A stretch of 64,000 bases of DNA. Source: Acanthornis magna. Taxonomy: Eukaryota; Chordata; Aves; Passeriformes; Acanthizidae. Positions 9,538-21,142 of this stretch are shown here, piece by piece (within the stretch, counting starts at the first letter, position 1; each line of letters starts with the position of its first letter). Where the stretch lies: positions 1,984,001 to 2,048,000 of the forward strand of contig JAWUZG010000028.1 of NCBI GenBank assembly GCA_036785705.1, given 5' to 3'. The notes beneath the pieces were generated by a model. It was not told where the DNA came from and made no database searches. It saw nothing but the letters and a program-made list of their open reading frames with translations. Both the position numbers and the translations under genes were made by a program.

Positions 9538-12500
9538 CATGGGAAAACCGTGTCTTTTGGACTGTGTGGATTCGATGGCCTGGTACATCAGAGCCACAAA
9601 AATATGAAGCATTAGTTGATACAGGTGCGCAGTGTACCTTAATGCCATCGGGACATGTTGGGGCTGAACCCATTTCTATTGCTGGGGTGACAGGGGGATC
9701 ACAAGAGTTGACGCTGGTGGAAGCCGAGGTGAGCCTGACTGGGAAGGAGTGGCAGAAACATCCCATTGTGACTGGTCCAAAGGCCCCGTGTATTCTGGGC
9801 ATAGACTTCCTCCGGAATGGCTATTTCAAAGACCCGAAAGGACTCAGGTGGGCTTTTGGAATAGCTGCTGTTGAGGCAGAGGGCGTTAGGCAATTGAACA
9901 CCTTGCCTGGACTGTCAGAGAACCCTTCTGCAGTTGGACTCTTGAAGGAGGAGGAACAACATGTACCAATTGCCACCTCGACAGTGCACCGCCAGCAGTA
10001 CCGAACGAATCGAGATGCTGTGATTCCCATCCACAAGCTGATCCGTGAGCTGGAGAGCCAAGGGGTGGTCAGCAAGGCCCACTCACCCTTCAACAGCCCC
10101 ATCTGGCCTGTGCGCCGATCTGATGGAGACTGGAGATTGACTGTGGACTATCGTGCCTTGAACGAGGTGACTCCACCGCTGAGTGCTGCCGTGCCAGACA
10201 TGCTGGAGCTCCAGTATGAACTGGAGTCCAAAGCAGCAAAGTGGTACGCCACTATTGACATTGCAAATGCATTTTTCTCCATTCCTCTGGCAGCAGAGTG
10301 CAGGCCTCAGTTTGCTTTCACCTGGAGGGGCGTGCAGTACACCTGGAACCGACTGCCCCAGGGGTGGAAACACAGTCCCACCATCTGCCACGGACTGATC
10401 CAGGCTGCACTGGAAAAGGGTGAAGCTCCAGAACATCTGCAGTACATCGATGACATCATTGTGTGGGGGGACACAGCAGAAGAAGTGTTTGAGAAAGGAG
10501 AGAAAATCATCCAGATTCTTCTGGAAGCCGGTCTCGCCATCAAAAGGAGCAAAGTCAAGGGGCCTGCCAAAGAGATCCAGTTCCTGGGAGTGAAGTGGCA
10601 AGATGGACGGCGTCAGATTCCCACCGAAGTCATCAATAAAATCACAGCGATGTCCCCACCAACCAACAAGAAGGAGACACAAGCTTTCCTAGGTGCCATA
10701 GGCTTCTGGAGGATGCACATCCCTGAGTACAGCCAGATTGTGAGCCCTCTCTACCTGGTGACACGCAAGAAGAATGATTTCCGCTGGGGCCCTGAACAAC
10801 AACAAGCCTTCGCCCAGATCAAGCAAGAGATCGCTCATGCGGTAGCCCTTGGCCCTGTCAGGACAGGACCAGAAGTGAAGAATGTGCTCTATTCTGCAGC
10901 CGGGGGCAACGGTCTGTCCTGGAGCCTTTGGCAGAAGGTGCCTGGTGAGACTCGAGGTCGTCCACTGGGATTCTGGAGCCGAAGCTACAGAGGGTCCGAA
11001 GCCAACTACACTCCCACAGAGAAGGAAATTCTGGCAGCCTATGAAGGCGTCCAAGCTGCCTCAGAAGTTATTGGCACGGAAGCACAACTTCTTCTTGCAC
11101 CCCGACTACCGGTGCTGGGGTGGATGTTCAAGGGAAAGGTTCCCTCTACCCACCACGCCACCGATGCCACGTGGAGTAAATGGATTGCCCTCATCACGCA
11201 GCGCGCCCGTATTGGAAGCCCGAATCGCCCTGGGATCTTGGAAATAATTACAAATTGGCCCGAAGGTGAAAACTTTGGTCTCACCGATGAAGAGGAGCAG
11301 GAACAGGTGACTCGCGCAGAGGAAGCTCCACCGTACAACCAACTGCCGCAAGATGAAACGCGCTACGCTCTCTTCACTGATGGTTCCTGTCGCATTGTGG
11401 GGGCAAACCGAAAATGGAAAGCAGCTGTATGGAGCCCCACACGGCAGGTCGCAGAGGCTACAGAAGGAGAAGGTGGATCAAGCCAACTTGCTGAACTCAA
11501 AGCTGTTCAGCTGGCCCTGGACCTTGCTGAAAGAGAGAAGTGGCCAAAGCTGTACCTGTACACTGATTCATGGATGGTAGCCAATGCTCTGTGGGGTTGG
11601 TTGGAAAGGTGGAAAAAGGCCAACTGGCAACGTAGAGGAAGACCAATCTGGGCTGCTGACGAATGGCGAGACATTGCCAGTCGGGTAGAGAAGCTACCTG
11701 TGAAAGTCCGTCATGTGGATGCCCATGTCCCCAAGAGCCGAGCTAATGAGGAACACCGAAACAATGAACAGGTAGATCAGGCTGCAAAAATACAGGTGTC
11801 ACAGGTAGATTTAGATTGGCAGCACAAAGGAGAGTTGTTCCTAGCCCGATGGGCCCATGATGCCTCAGGCCATCAGGGCAGAGATGCCACCTATAAGTGG
11901 GCACGAGACCGAGGGGTGGATCTAACTATGGACTGTATCTCCCAGGTGATCCATAACTGTGAGACATGCGCTGCCATCAAGCAAGCCAAGCGGGTGAAAC
12001 CCCTGTGGTATGGGGGAAGGTGGACCAAATATAAGTATGGGGAGGCCTGGCAGATCGATTACATCACACTGCCTCAAACCCGCCACGGCAAGCGCTACGT
12101 GCTCACAATGGTAGAGGCCACCACTGGGTGGCTGGAGACCTACCCTGTACCTCATGCCACTGCCCGCAACACCATCCTGGGCCTTGAAAGGCAAGTCCTT
12201 TGGAGGCATGGTACCCCTGAGAGAATTGAGTCGGACAACGGGACTCATTTCAAAAATAGCCTCATAAACACCTGGGCTAAGGAACATGGCATTGAGTGGG
12301 TGTACCACATTCCTTATCACGCACCTGCTGCTGGTAAAGTAGAGCGATGCAACGGCCTGCTAAAAACCACCTTGAAGGCTTTAGGTGGGGGGACTTTCAA
12401 AAATTGGGAACAGCATTTAGCCAAGGCCACCTGGCTAGTTAACACCCGAGGCTCCACCAACAGGGCTGGCCCTGCCCAATCTGAACCCTTGCAAACAGCA

Positions 12501-12692
12501 GACGGGGATAAGGTTCCAGTAGTGCAAATGAGAGGCATGCTGGGGAAAACTGTTTGGATTAATTCTGCCTTGAGCAAAGATAGACCCACCCGTGGGGTTG
12601 TCTTTGCTCAAGGACCAGGGTGTACCTGGTGGGTGATGCAAGAGGATGGAGAGACACGATGCATACCTCAGGGAGACCTCAGTTGGGGTTGA
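9510..12692 (+). CDS. Pro-Pol polyprotein: protease, RT, RNase H, integrase (ERV-L)
   Basis: Translated as an extension of Gag after UAG; 1060 codons. Residues are counted here from the GTG at 9564. The first in-frame ATG (9642) lies after the protease active site, so independent initiation would lose protease, which supports readthrough. Protease: DTGA at 19-22. Reverse transcriptase: LPQGW near 264 and catalytic YIDD at 294-297. RNase H: D606 (FTDGS), E644, D668, D738. Integrase: zinc-binding H765, H770, C799, C802, then the D,D35E triad D832, D891, E927, and a C-terminal DNA-binding part to TGA at 12690-12692. All catalytic residues are present and the frame is unbroken. The order and the connection region match ERV-L Pol. 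No dUTPase domain follows integrase. Alternative: another spuma-related class, less likely. Confidence 0.97.
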   Translation, partial: RGPASSQVEAWENRVFWTVWIRWPGTSEPQKYEALVDTGAQCTLMPSGHVGAEPISIAGVTGGSQELTLVEAEVSLTGKEWQKHPIVTGPKAPCILGIDFLRNGYFKDPKGLRWAFGIAAVEAEGVRQLNTLPGLSENPSAVGLLKEEEQHVPIATSTVHRQQYRTNRDAVIPIHKLIRELESQGVVSKAHSPFNSPIWPVRRSDGDWRLTVDYRALNEVTPPLSAAVPDMLELQYELESKAAKWYATIDIANAFFSIPLAAECRPQFAFTWRGVQYTWNRLPQGWKHSPTICHGLIQAALEKGEAPEHLQYIDDIIVWGDTAEEVFEKGEKIIQILLEAGLAIKRSKVKGPAKEIQFLGVKWQDGRRQIPTEVINKITAMSPPTNKKETQAFLGAIGFWRMHIPEYSQIVSPLYLVTRKKNDFRWGPEQQQAFAQIKQEIAHAVALGPVRTGPEVKNVLYSAAGGNGLSWSLWQKVPGETRGRPLGFWSRSYRGSEANYTPTEKEILAAYEGVQAASEVIGTEAQLLLAPRLPVLGWMFKGKVPSTHHATDATWSKWIALITQRARIGSPNRPGILEIITNWPEGENFGLTDEEEQEQVTRAEEAPPYNQLPQDETRYALFTDGSCRIVGANRKWKAAVWSPTRQVAEATEGEGGSSQLAELKAVQLALDLAEREKWPKLYLYTDSWMVANALWGWLERWKKANWQRRGRPIWAADEWRDIASRVEKLPVKVRHVDAHVPKSRANEEHRNNEQVDQAAKIQVSQVDLDWQHKGELFLARWAHDASGHQGRDATYKWARDRGVDLTMDCISQVIHNCETCAAIKQAKRVKPLWYGGRWTKYKYGEAWQIDYITLPQTRHGKRYVLTMVEATTGWLETYPVPHATARNTILGLERQVLWRHGTPERIESDNGTHFKNSLINTWAKEHGIEWVYHIPYHAPAAGKVERCNGLLKTTLKALGGGTFKNWEQHLAKATWLVNTRGSTNRAGPAQSEPLQTADGDKVPVVQMRGMLGKTVWINSALSKDRPTRGVVFAQGPGCTWWVMQEDGETRCIPQGDLSWG

Positions 12693-12820
12693 ACTGCCCA
12701 TAACACGGTGCCTGTATGCATATCTGTATGTGTATATTCAGAGTAATGCTTGTATGTATATAGTTTAAAGGCTTAAGTTCAATGTAATATGTTGGAATGG
12801 AAAAAATTCGGGGTGGATAA
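12693..12820 (+). promoter_or_regulatory. pol-to-LTR spacer with imperfect polypurine tract
   Basis: The 128 bases between the pol stop and the 3' LTR leave no space for env. The end contains GGAAAAAA (12799-12806) and GGGGTGGA (12810-12817), which together are the best candidate for the plus-strand primer tract, though a TTC interrupts the purines. It finishes with GATAA just before the LTR. Confidence 0.6.
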
Positions 12821-13770
12821 TGTTGGAGGTTGGGGGGGGGAAGTGGAATTTTTCCCATTCTGTTGCTAGGCAAGTAACGATCGGTACTTAGAGGACATTT
12901 TACTCTCACAAAAGAGACAAAGACTTTTTTGGCTGGGCGGGCACGGGAACAAGAGATAGCAAGACTTGATAACGACACACGGACTCGCTCACAAGTCTCG
13001 GAGGAGACAGCAGTGGAAGGAACGGCTCTCCGTTTTTTTTTGGCTGCGACTGCAGGAAAAGAAAAGCCCGGCTTTGCACTAGTTTTTCTCTACCTGGTGG
13101 GTGAGTTCTCGGGGCACGGGACTCCAATCATCTCTTCCCCTCCGGGAGGGTGCATCTCCCAGCTGCACTGCAGCGGAACGGGACCCCCGCCTGCCACCAC
13201 CCCGCGCCCTGCCTGCTGCCCCGCACCCTGCCTGCCCCAACTGCGGAGTTTCCTGCCGCCTCCTCTGCTGGCTGGCCCGGGTGGGCTGACCCGGCCGCTC
13301 CATCTCCCGGCTCTGGGCTCTCTGCTGCGCCCCCCGTCCATCTGCGCTCCACCCTGCTCCAGCCCGTCGGCCATTACGCGCGACACAGATCCAACCTCGC
13401 GGCACAGCGCCATCTGCAGCTTCCCGGGAGTCATCGCACCTGTCCGGCTGGTCTAGGAGCCCAACAGCGCTCCTGCTGGCCGTGACCGTGACTGCACCAA
13501 CCGAGAAAGTGCCTGACAGTCCAGGGACATTTGCCACCGAGTTTTTTGGTTTTGTTTACTGTTTTTTTACCTTGTTTACTGTTTTTTGTTACTGATTGTT
13601 TGCCTCAGTATAGATACTAGTAAAAAAACTCTTATTCCTTTTCCCATACCTTTGCCTGAGAGCCCTTGATTCTAAAGTTATAATAATTCGGAGGGAAGGG
13701 GATTCACATTCTCTGTTCTAAGGAAGGTTCCCATCTTCCTAAGCAGACACCTGTCTATCAAACGAAGACA
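12821..13770 (+). repeat. 3' LTR of the ERV-L provirus
   Basis: Copy of the 5' LTR at a constant offset of 6029 bases. Line-by-line reading shows no difference over 950 bp, including the nine-G run. The features are those of the 5' copy: GC-rich middle, no TATA box, GGTGAGT at 13100-13106 and AGTAAA at 13619-13624. Confidence 0.96.
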
Positions 13771-16182
13771 GAACCAAACCAAAAAACAGAGACAGTTAAA
13801 CTTACGGGGCCTCTGCTTTTTCTGAGATGGTGATAATTTTTACCTGAATTTTGGTTTGAACAGTTTAATTTCTTTTTCACACCTCCATGTGAAAAAAATA
13901 CTTAGCTTATTTCTGTATTCAGTACAGGACTATAACTTATCTGGAGTGTTTCTGAAGGCAATGACTCCATTAAACAGCACCTTTTGCTACTAGGTGTTAT
14001 TGAAATAGGTTCAATAGTTACTGAAAAGGGTCAGGGAAATTATTGTTGACTACCTCTTAACAACGTTGCAAGGAGGAAAATCATGTGGGCTGTGATAATT
14101 CCATAGGAATCAAATAGGAATGGGTTAAAAAAACTCTATAACGGGCAAGATGTGGAAATAATACTGAAATTTGCTGTTAACTCCATTTAATAAAAGTATT
14201 TGTGAATATAACTGAAGCATTTGCTATTTAAATCTTTCCATTGACAGTAGAATTCGTAATTCTCACAGAATTTGTTCTACACCATCATTTCCTTTTTTTT
14301 CAGCTTCAGGTCTATTCTCATCTGAATGAGATGCCCTCCCACAAACTGAAATCCTGTACAACCCCCTGCAAATGACATCCATCAAAAGGTTCTTCCCACT
14401 GCATTCACTTTAAGCAAATCCTTCCCAAGGATTACTGTGAAACCACAGAAGACTCACAAGTTCTATGAGCCACAAAAATAACTGATTTAATTTGTGCATT
14501 AAACTTATTTTCAGTATTTTTCTGAATGCTTTACGCACTGGAGCAGAGAAGTATCAAGTAGATGTATAAGAAGACATGAAACAATTGGTCACTCTTATTT
14601 ATTGTTACAGCCGGAGCAAGTTAAATATTGGATTTTCTCCTGTATAAAAAAGTTGTCACTTCTGATTTTTTTTTTCACTTCTGATTCATAAAGCAGCCGA
14701 ATTTTCAAAATTTTCTTCTAGATGGAAAATACTAAACAAAATTAGGTTAAACAAAACAAACAGCAGCTACCAAAAAAACACCCATGGAATGCCAGACCAT
14801 TTTTACCATTATGGAGGAAAGAAACAACTTTGACCTGTGGCCTCCCCAGAGCGCCCTGTAAAACACAGAGCTTAGAAGTCCTGTGTGTGCCACTTTGCAG
14901 AGACAATAAAGAGCCTTCCTACCAGGAAGCTTTTTCACCCAGAGTCATGGCAACCTTGTCTTCAGATCAGTTTGGTAAACCAATCTATCTCAAAAGCATT
15001 TGGTACTGTACTGCTGGGAATGCTGCGGGAGCATTACAATCCTGATAATTAGAAACTTCCAATTAATTTGCAGGTTGAAATGTACTTGTGGTCATTTGAT
15101 ACCCATTTGTTCTCCTGCCAACACTGTCTGTAACTGAGAGCTGAGCACCCTGTGAGCCCCAGGGTGGCAGGGAGCAGCTCTGCTGCTGCTTTTCTCCGCT
15201 TCAATTCAGCCAAAGCACATCAAAATCAACACGTGCCATAGAAACTGCCTCGTTAGCTCCAGCTGCAAACATCTGCTGATCCACCACTAATGCAAACCAA
15301 AGGGCTTCACATCTGGGAGACTTTCGGGGAGATTCAGCTGAGCAAACACACAGATGACATTCAATTTTCTAGATGTGAGCATCTGCTGTCATTCCGGGCT
15401 CCTGCGACGTCTGGATGGTGCAGGCAGATGTGGAGTGGGACCTGAAAGGGTCTCACTGCTCTCGGGAGGCCAGGCAGGGAATCCTGGGGCACCTCAAAAC
15501 CTTTAGAAAACTCAGTGAGGAGCTTGAATGCCAGCTGGGTGATCAGCACAGCGTGAGCTAGAGAGGTCTCTGGGATCTGTTGGCTCCATTTCCATTGACT
15601 GCCATGGGATCTCAGCCATGGTGCTCACAAAGAAATACAAACACCTGAATATTGGTGCCTTAACGTTTGAGCTGAATCACGCCTGACCTTAAAATACTAT
15701 CTAGAGAAACACTGTTTTTCTGGACATGAGCATTACCAATGATTTTATGGACTCCACATATTTGAGGCACCATTAGAGAATTCAACATATTGATAGATGA
15801 AGGGGGCTAAACAAAAAGAAAAGCATAAACACACATTTTCCTCTTGTTTTCCTCAAAGGGGTCACAGTGGTAAAAGAGAACTACTAAATTTATTGTGGAG
15901 CTAGTGGGGGCTTTTTCAGCCTAGATTTTCAATGTCAGAGAAATCTTAGACTTTTTATAGTTGGATTTTATACTCTCCTAAGGTGAAAGAATGAAAATCA
16001 CGAGAAGTCTATTAGAAAGCCTGGGCTGACCTAGTTTCAATTATCCTTAGAAGATGTTTGTTAGAAAAGATGACATTGTAAGAAAGACTTTGTCCTCTAG
16101 AACTGAGATTTCCTAACACTAGTACGTGGTGTTCTTGTTCTGGAGTCAGAAAGGGGAAGTAGAGGAGATCACTGCAATGGTT
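13771..16182. other. Unassigned unique sequence downstream of the provirus
   Basis: No gene, RNA or repeat is recognised. The first 1 kb is AT-rich. A partial 14-base duplication (tcacttctgatt, twice) flanks a T run at about 14657-14685. Confidence 0.6.
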
Positions 16183-16325
16183 TGTGCTGGTTTTGGCTGG
16201 GGTAGAGTTACTTTTCTTCCCAGTGGCTGGTGTAGGGCTGGGGTTTGGGGTTGTGCCGAGCACAGGGTTGATAATATCGAGATGTTTTTGTTATCACTGA
16301 GCATGGCTTACACAGAAGGATAAAG
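16183..16325 (+). mobile_element. LTR fragment, avian ERV-L type (5' part only)
   Basis: The segment begins TGTGCTGGTTTTGGCTGGGG and continues with 'tagagttacttttcttccc', the recognisable U3 start of a common songbird ERV-L LTR family. The LTR at 47374 starts with the same words. Similarity fades after about 16325, where unrelated sequence begins, so roughly the first 140 bases survive. No right end or target duplication is seen. Confidence 0.75.
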
Positions 16326-17080
16326 CAGAAGACGACTGCAAATGAATTTCATCATTTCCAGAGCCCATCTCTAAAAAGTTAGGATGGGTTGTTCAGAGAA
16401 GTGGAAGGAATATCTGAGACAACTTTATTGTGGGGAAGGCTTCAGATGTCCCTACCCTGTATGGCAGGATAATTAGCATCTCTCCCACCATCCAGGGGAA
16501 ATATCTGCAGGAAAGTTCTCCAGGATACCCCAAGAACAGCAATGGAAACAAGCAGAGAGACCACAAGGGTTGATGTAAAGTAGATGCTGGAGAAGGTAGC
16601 TGTATCTTTAAAGAGAAGAGCTGTAGTGATTAAAGCAAAAATTGCCAGTCCTGTTTAACGAGACCTTGTTAGGAATATTAAAGCCAGCAGAAAATCATTC
16701 CTCTGAAACATACATGGACACAAACATAGAGAAACAGGCAACAAGGCACGGAACTAATATGCACATGCTTGTCCTCAGCCTGATCCTCAGTTAGACAGTG
16801 CTGATGGCACCATGGACCAGAAAAAGGAGGAAAACAAGAGGAGTCAGACTGACCCTGAACTCCAGGAGTTTCACATCCACCAGACTGAAGGGTCTGCTTC
16901 CCCTCCTGAATCCCATATGACACCTCTGGACAGAAACAGGCATTTCGAGTTCATCTGTCTAACCAAAAATGGCATCACATGGCTGAAAACAGCAAGTTTA
17001 AAGGGAAGAGAAGAAAGAGCAAAATCAGTCTGAAGTCTGACCTCAAAAACATGCAATGTTTAAGATCAGATTTTTAAGAA
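16326..17080. other. Unassigned sequence
   Basis: No recognisable gene or repeat. It may include further diverged LINE sequence towards 17080, but I cannot demonstrate it. Confidence 0.4.
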
Positions 17081-17660
17081 AGGTAAGTGATATAACAATC
17101 AGTATGGACTTATCAAAGTCAGCTCAGGGACATAATTGACTTTCTAGATGCAGAGAGTGCAGTAGAGCTCATCCATAGTGGCTGGGAGAAAGCACTTGAT
17201 TAAACAACATCTGAGACATTAGCTCAGATGGGAAGGGTGGAAACTAAATGAACTGCAAAAGTGCTTCAGCATGAAGGGGAGATGGAAACATGTACTGCTG
17301 CAAAGGTAGGGATCAGGAGGGAGGGAAATTATTACCAAGCTTCCTTAAGAGACAGTTTTGACACCGATATTTTTGTTAATTACTTGGGCACAGAATATGC
17401 CTGACAAAATCTGCTAAAGGCAAAATTTAGAGGCAATGTCAATATGCAAGTGAAGAGAGAAAAACAACAGTTCATGATCCTGAGGACTGAGGTAAGCAGG
17501 GAGTGATAAAATTCACTGGTGTGAAATGCAAGGTAATGAATTTGGGCACCCAGTAAAAATGCAGCATTCTGATTTAACTGTGCAGCTCATCTCCTGGAAA
17601 TGACTGAGGAGCACCAGCTGATTGGAGAGTGATGAAGTTATGAACATGAGAAACGTAATT
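17081..17660 (+). mobile_element. Ancient CR1-type LINE relic (RT end of ORF2)
   Basis: The segment shows the decayed end of a CR1-family ORF2. At 17366-17392 the + strand reads D-I-F-V-N-Y-L-G-T, a degraded form of the D-I-F-I-N-D-L-G-T words found after the RT core. Upstream, 17100-17145 has 'atcaaagtcagctcagg...ttgactttctag' typical of the same region. Downstream, 17527-17550 has 'gcaaggtaatgaatttggg' typical of the later part. Stops and frameshifts interrupt it. Ends are approximate. Confidence 0.6.
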
Positions 17661-20600
17661 GTGATCTCAGGAGGGACTGGTCCAACATCCCTCGGCTGGG
17701 CTGGGGAGGGTCTCTGCAGCAGAGGGAGGAAACAGAGAGTTGGTATCTCCTCCTCTGAGTGCTGTGCACGTGTGTAACCCCCCAGGCTCAGTGACAGGCA
17801 GACGGAGCCATGAATGGTGGGGGACAAGAGTCATTAGGATGACCCCAAGAAGTGGGATTGAGCCCTGAGGTGCTCAGGAAGGTCCAAGTGTGCAAAATAT
17901 CATCCCAGTCTTCCCTTTGGACTGGAAAGGACAAGTTCCCCTCCTCTGGACAATGAGGACAGTGCCCTCCAGGCACACAACTTCTGTTTGGGGGGATTTA
18001 CCCTCCAGAACCTTTTTCTCTCCTCGGGGGGAAGATGAAACCAAAGTTACAAGAAATCTGTGGAGGAGTCAGGAGCCAACCCAAGCTCTCAAGAGAAGTA
18101 CACAAATGGCTCCTCTGCAAGACTCTCCTACCTTGGGAAAAAAGTCCCAAAAAACAACCAAACAAAAACACAACAAAAAATCACACTCACAAGCATTTGT
18201 AACAGTCATTATCCAGAAGTGCTGAAAGCCACTGAAAGTAATCCAAATTCTGTATCTCATGATGAAAACTGGGCAGGGACATATTAAGCAAGGGGGAAAA
18301 CACACACGCTCTGCTGGGATGTGCTGCCACATAGCTCTGTCGAGTGTAATTTAGGCTCCCATTCTTCTTCTCTCCTACCACTATTTCTATATATTAAGTT
18401 CCATTCTAATTTAATTACCCTTATTGCAGCATTTCTTAATTCAAAACAAACGGCTCCTAGGAGTGGTGCTTTCAGGGGAACGCAGTGGGTTGGGGATTTT
18501 TTTTGGCACTGGTAATTGGCATTTGCAGTAAGCATAGGGAAATCCCAATTCCCAGTGCCTTGGGGGAGATAATGAAGTTTGCACAGTTCTGAGACATTAG
18601 AAAGGGAACTGGAGGTGTAAAACAACTTCTACAAAAGAAAACAGGAAAGATGTTAATTTATGTCGCAGGCAGCAAACAGGAGACTCGTAGACAAACTAAA
18701 CTCTTATAAAGTAATTAATCACCCATGTTAATGTTATTTATGTGCCACAGAGGAGCAGCAGAAGATTCCATCCAAGCCTGGGACCCCCTTGCTCTAATAC
18801 TGTCCAGAAGGTTACAGTAAATCGTCCACACACCTGGAATCCATAACAAGAGCTCCATGAAAATTGCCCCTTTTTTTTTTTTTCCATTTTTTTTTCTGAT
18901 GGAAATTGAAATATCCATAAATCATCTGTTTTAACCCAGCTCTGATTATTTCAGGTGAGGGATGAGCCCAGAGAGTTTGTGTCCTGTGCATACCTACCCT
19001 CCTGCTGCTGGGATATGACCTCTGGTTTGGATTTTAGGGCTCTGTGGATTTCCCTGGAGACTCTGAATGTATTTGCTTTGCAAAGACCGTGTCTGATGCC
19101 TCTGAAACCTGTTGGACCTGCTGCAGCCTTCAAAGAATCCATCCAAAAACTACTGTGTGCAGAGCTCCTGGGTAGCACATGAAAAAAGACACTTAATTTC
19201 TGCTAGGAAAAACATTTTTCTTGCCAGTGTGGCACATCACGGGGTACATCCCCTTCTCAAGCATTTTACCAAAGGATGCTGAAACACAGAGCAAGTGAAG
19301 CAGGAGTTTCCAAAAGAGGACACAGAAAAATGTGCCTGAAGCACACCAGAAGTGATTAAGTCAAGATTATAGAGCTGAGAGCAAAGCCAAGAAACATCTA
19401 ACTGGAAGCTCAGACTTGGGTTCTTTTCTTCTATAAGAACGAAAATTTTTGCTGATTCTGCATATGCCATTCACGTTTGACCTAAAGAGGTACAGGATAA
19501 GATGAGCAAACTGGGAGAAAATGGCTAAAGGACAGTGCTCTTGGGAGACTCAAACCCAAACAGCTTTTGTTCTCAATCCTAAAACTTAGAGCTACTAATT
19601 ATTTTGGGTGTTTCCTTTTTAGACATCCATGCAGACTATTGGTTGAAAATTGGTATTTGTCACTTTTTGTCAAATAACTTCTTAAGAGCTTTTCGTTCAA
19701 CAGCCAAAAATTAAGGTCTCCAGTTGCTTTTGGAAACTGAGTATTCTGTGTAGAGACCAAAACTTCCCACCATTCTCTCTACATCTTTTTTCAAAAGCAG
19801 GTGTGGTGAATTCTCTCTTAAGACAACTTTTTCAGTGTTTTTAATGTTTTATATTACCCACGGAAGCTGAGCAAAGGAGCTCATGCCACAGTCCTTCACA
19901 CATGAACCTTCTGGGCTACTTAGATTTGAGGCTGTGCTGCACCAACACCTTCCAGAGAGATGTCTGAGGTTCAGACCCCCAGTTCAGCTGTTTCTACCTA
20001 CTGAAATAACTGCAAAAAATAGTAGTTATGTTTTATTGTACACACAAGGAACAGCAAAAAGTGATTCCTCAGGCTCTGTCCCTGAATGCTATTCACATGC
20101 CCAGGCTGGCTTCACCCAGCCATGAACTCCATCAGAACCCTGCCAAGCCATATTGCTGGCACATGGAATACAGGAACACAACCAGTTATTGCTGTTTCCT
20201 CCAGTATTACACAGCCTCTTGACAATGTAATCCATCATGAGAGTGAAAGTGGGTAATTTCTTGGGAGCACACTGCATTCCTGTGCTTGGTTTCCTTTCTG
20301 GTTAAGCCCGCTGGCTGGGCCCATTGTATTGCTGCCTGTAATTCGAATTTCCATTTTTAATCACTTTGTGCACAACTAACTCTTACATAAAAGGTTTCAA
20401 CAATAGCTATATACAGTCAAATGCACATAATTGCTTCTACAAAAGGAAAAGAAATCACACCAAGGAACATAAACCTCAGCCCCTGTGTTCTGCAGTTTGA
20501 AATAGATTGTGCCCTATGGCTGATAATGCATTTCAGTCATAATCATTACGAGTTTACTAAATAAGAGGCCAATTATTGTTCTAACAAGGCATTCATTAGT

Positions 20601-21142
20601 AATCTGGACAGAGATGATAGAGATGGTGTGTAACAGCTGGAAGCAGCAAAGGAAAGCAGGAGAGGGCTGGGATGAAGGGATGAAGGCACAGGTATAATAA
20701 ATACAGTCGTAGCTCTTTTCCAAAACCTGCCTCTAATTAGGAAGAGCAGCAACCTGCTGCCAGCGATGCCTGCTCCATCCTGCTGGCTTTCTGACGAGTG
20801 CTGTGCTTCCCAAGCCTTTAATGTGGGAGCAAAACAGATATCCCAGCCCCAGAAATCCACTGCTGCGGCCAGTGTGACCTGGGCTCTGCCCTGCAGGGCA
20901 GGCAAGCTTCAGCTGCTGGCACGGTGCGAGTGCAGCCTGGGCTGGGAAATGAGCTCTGTGTGTGTGTGGGACAGCTCATCTGAGAGTCATTTCAGTATGG
21001 GTGTGTCCAGGGAGCTGATGGGAGAAATTCCCTCATCAGGGCTTTTTTCTCTTGCTCCTGCTCAGGCCAGGAGCATAAGGTTTGGCATAAGGTGGGAGAG
21101 AAATCCTCTCTGGGATAGCTCTGTTGGGGTGGTGACAAAGAT
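17661..21142. other. Unassigned unique sequence
   Basis: No gene or identified transposon. There is a poly-T tract at about 18869-18894. The AT-rich piece at 18340-18440 (with 'atttaattacccttattgc') is one of several stretches resembling conserved non-coding DNA, but nothing proves it. Confidence 0.5.

Larger units (their letters stand above)
6792..13770 (+). mobile_element. Full-length endogenous retrovirus, ERV-L type, env-less
   Basis: A complete provirus of 6979 bp with the order LTR, primer-binding site, gag, pol, imperfect polypurine tract, LTR. The two LTRs are 950 bp each, begin TG and end CA, and I read them as identical with a constant offset of 6029 bases. Both gag and pol frames are free of stops apart from the UAG between them. 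Pol is closest in layout to ERV-L, the class III group related to foamy viruses. No room exists for env, and I see no dUTPase domain after integrase. I do not find a matching target-site duplication: GATAA lies before the left LTR and GAACC after the right one. Identity of LTRs and intact frames imply a very recent insertion, possibly polymorphic in the species. Confidence 0.97.

Noticed and set aside
9821..12701. Minus-strand frames of up to 199 codons opposite pol
   Set aside because: Shadows of the strongly coding plus strand, without domains. I saw no sign of an antisense retroviral gene.
12693..12820. Possible hidden env or accessory gene between pol and the 3' LTR
   Set aside because: The interval is only 128 bases and has no useful open frame.
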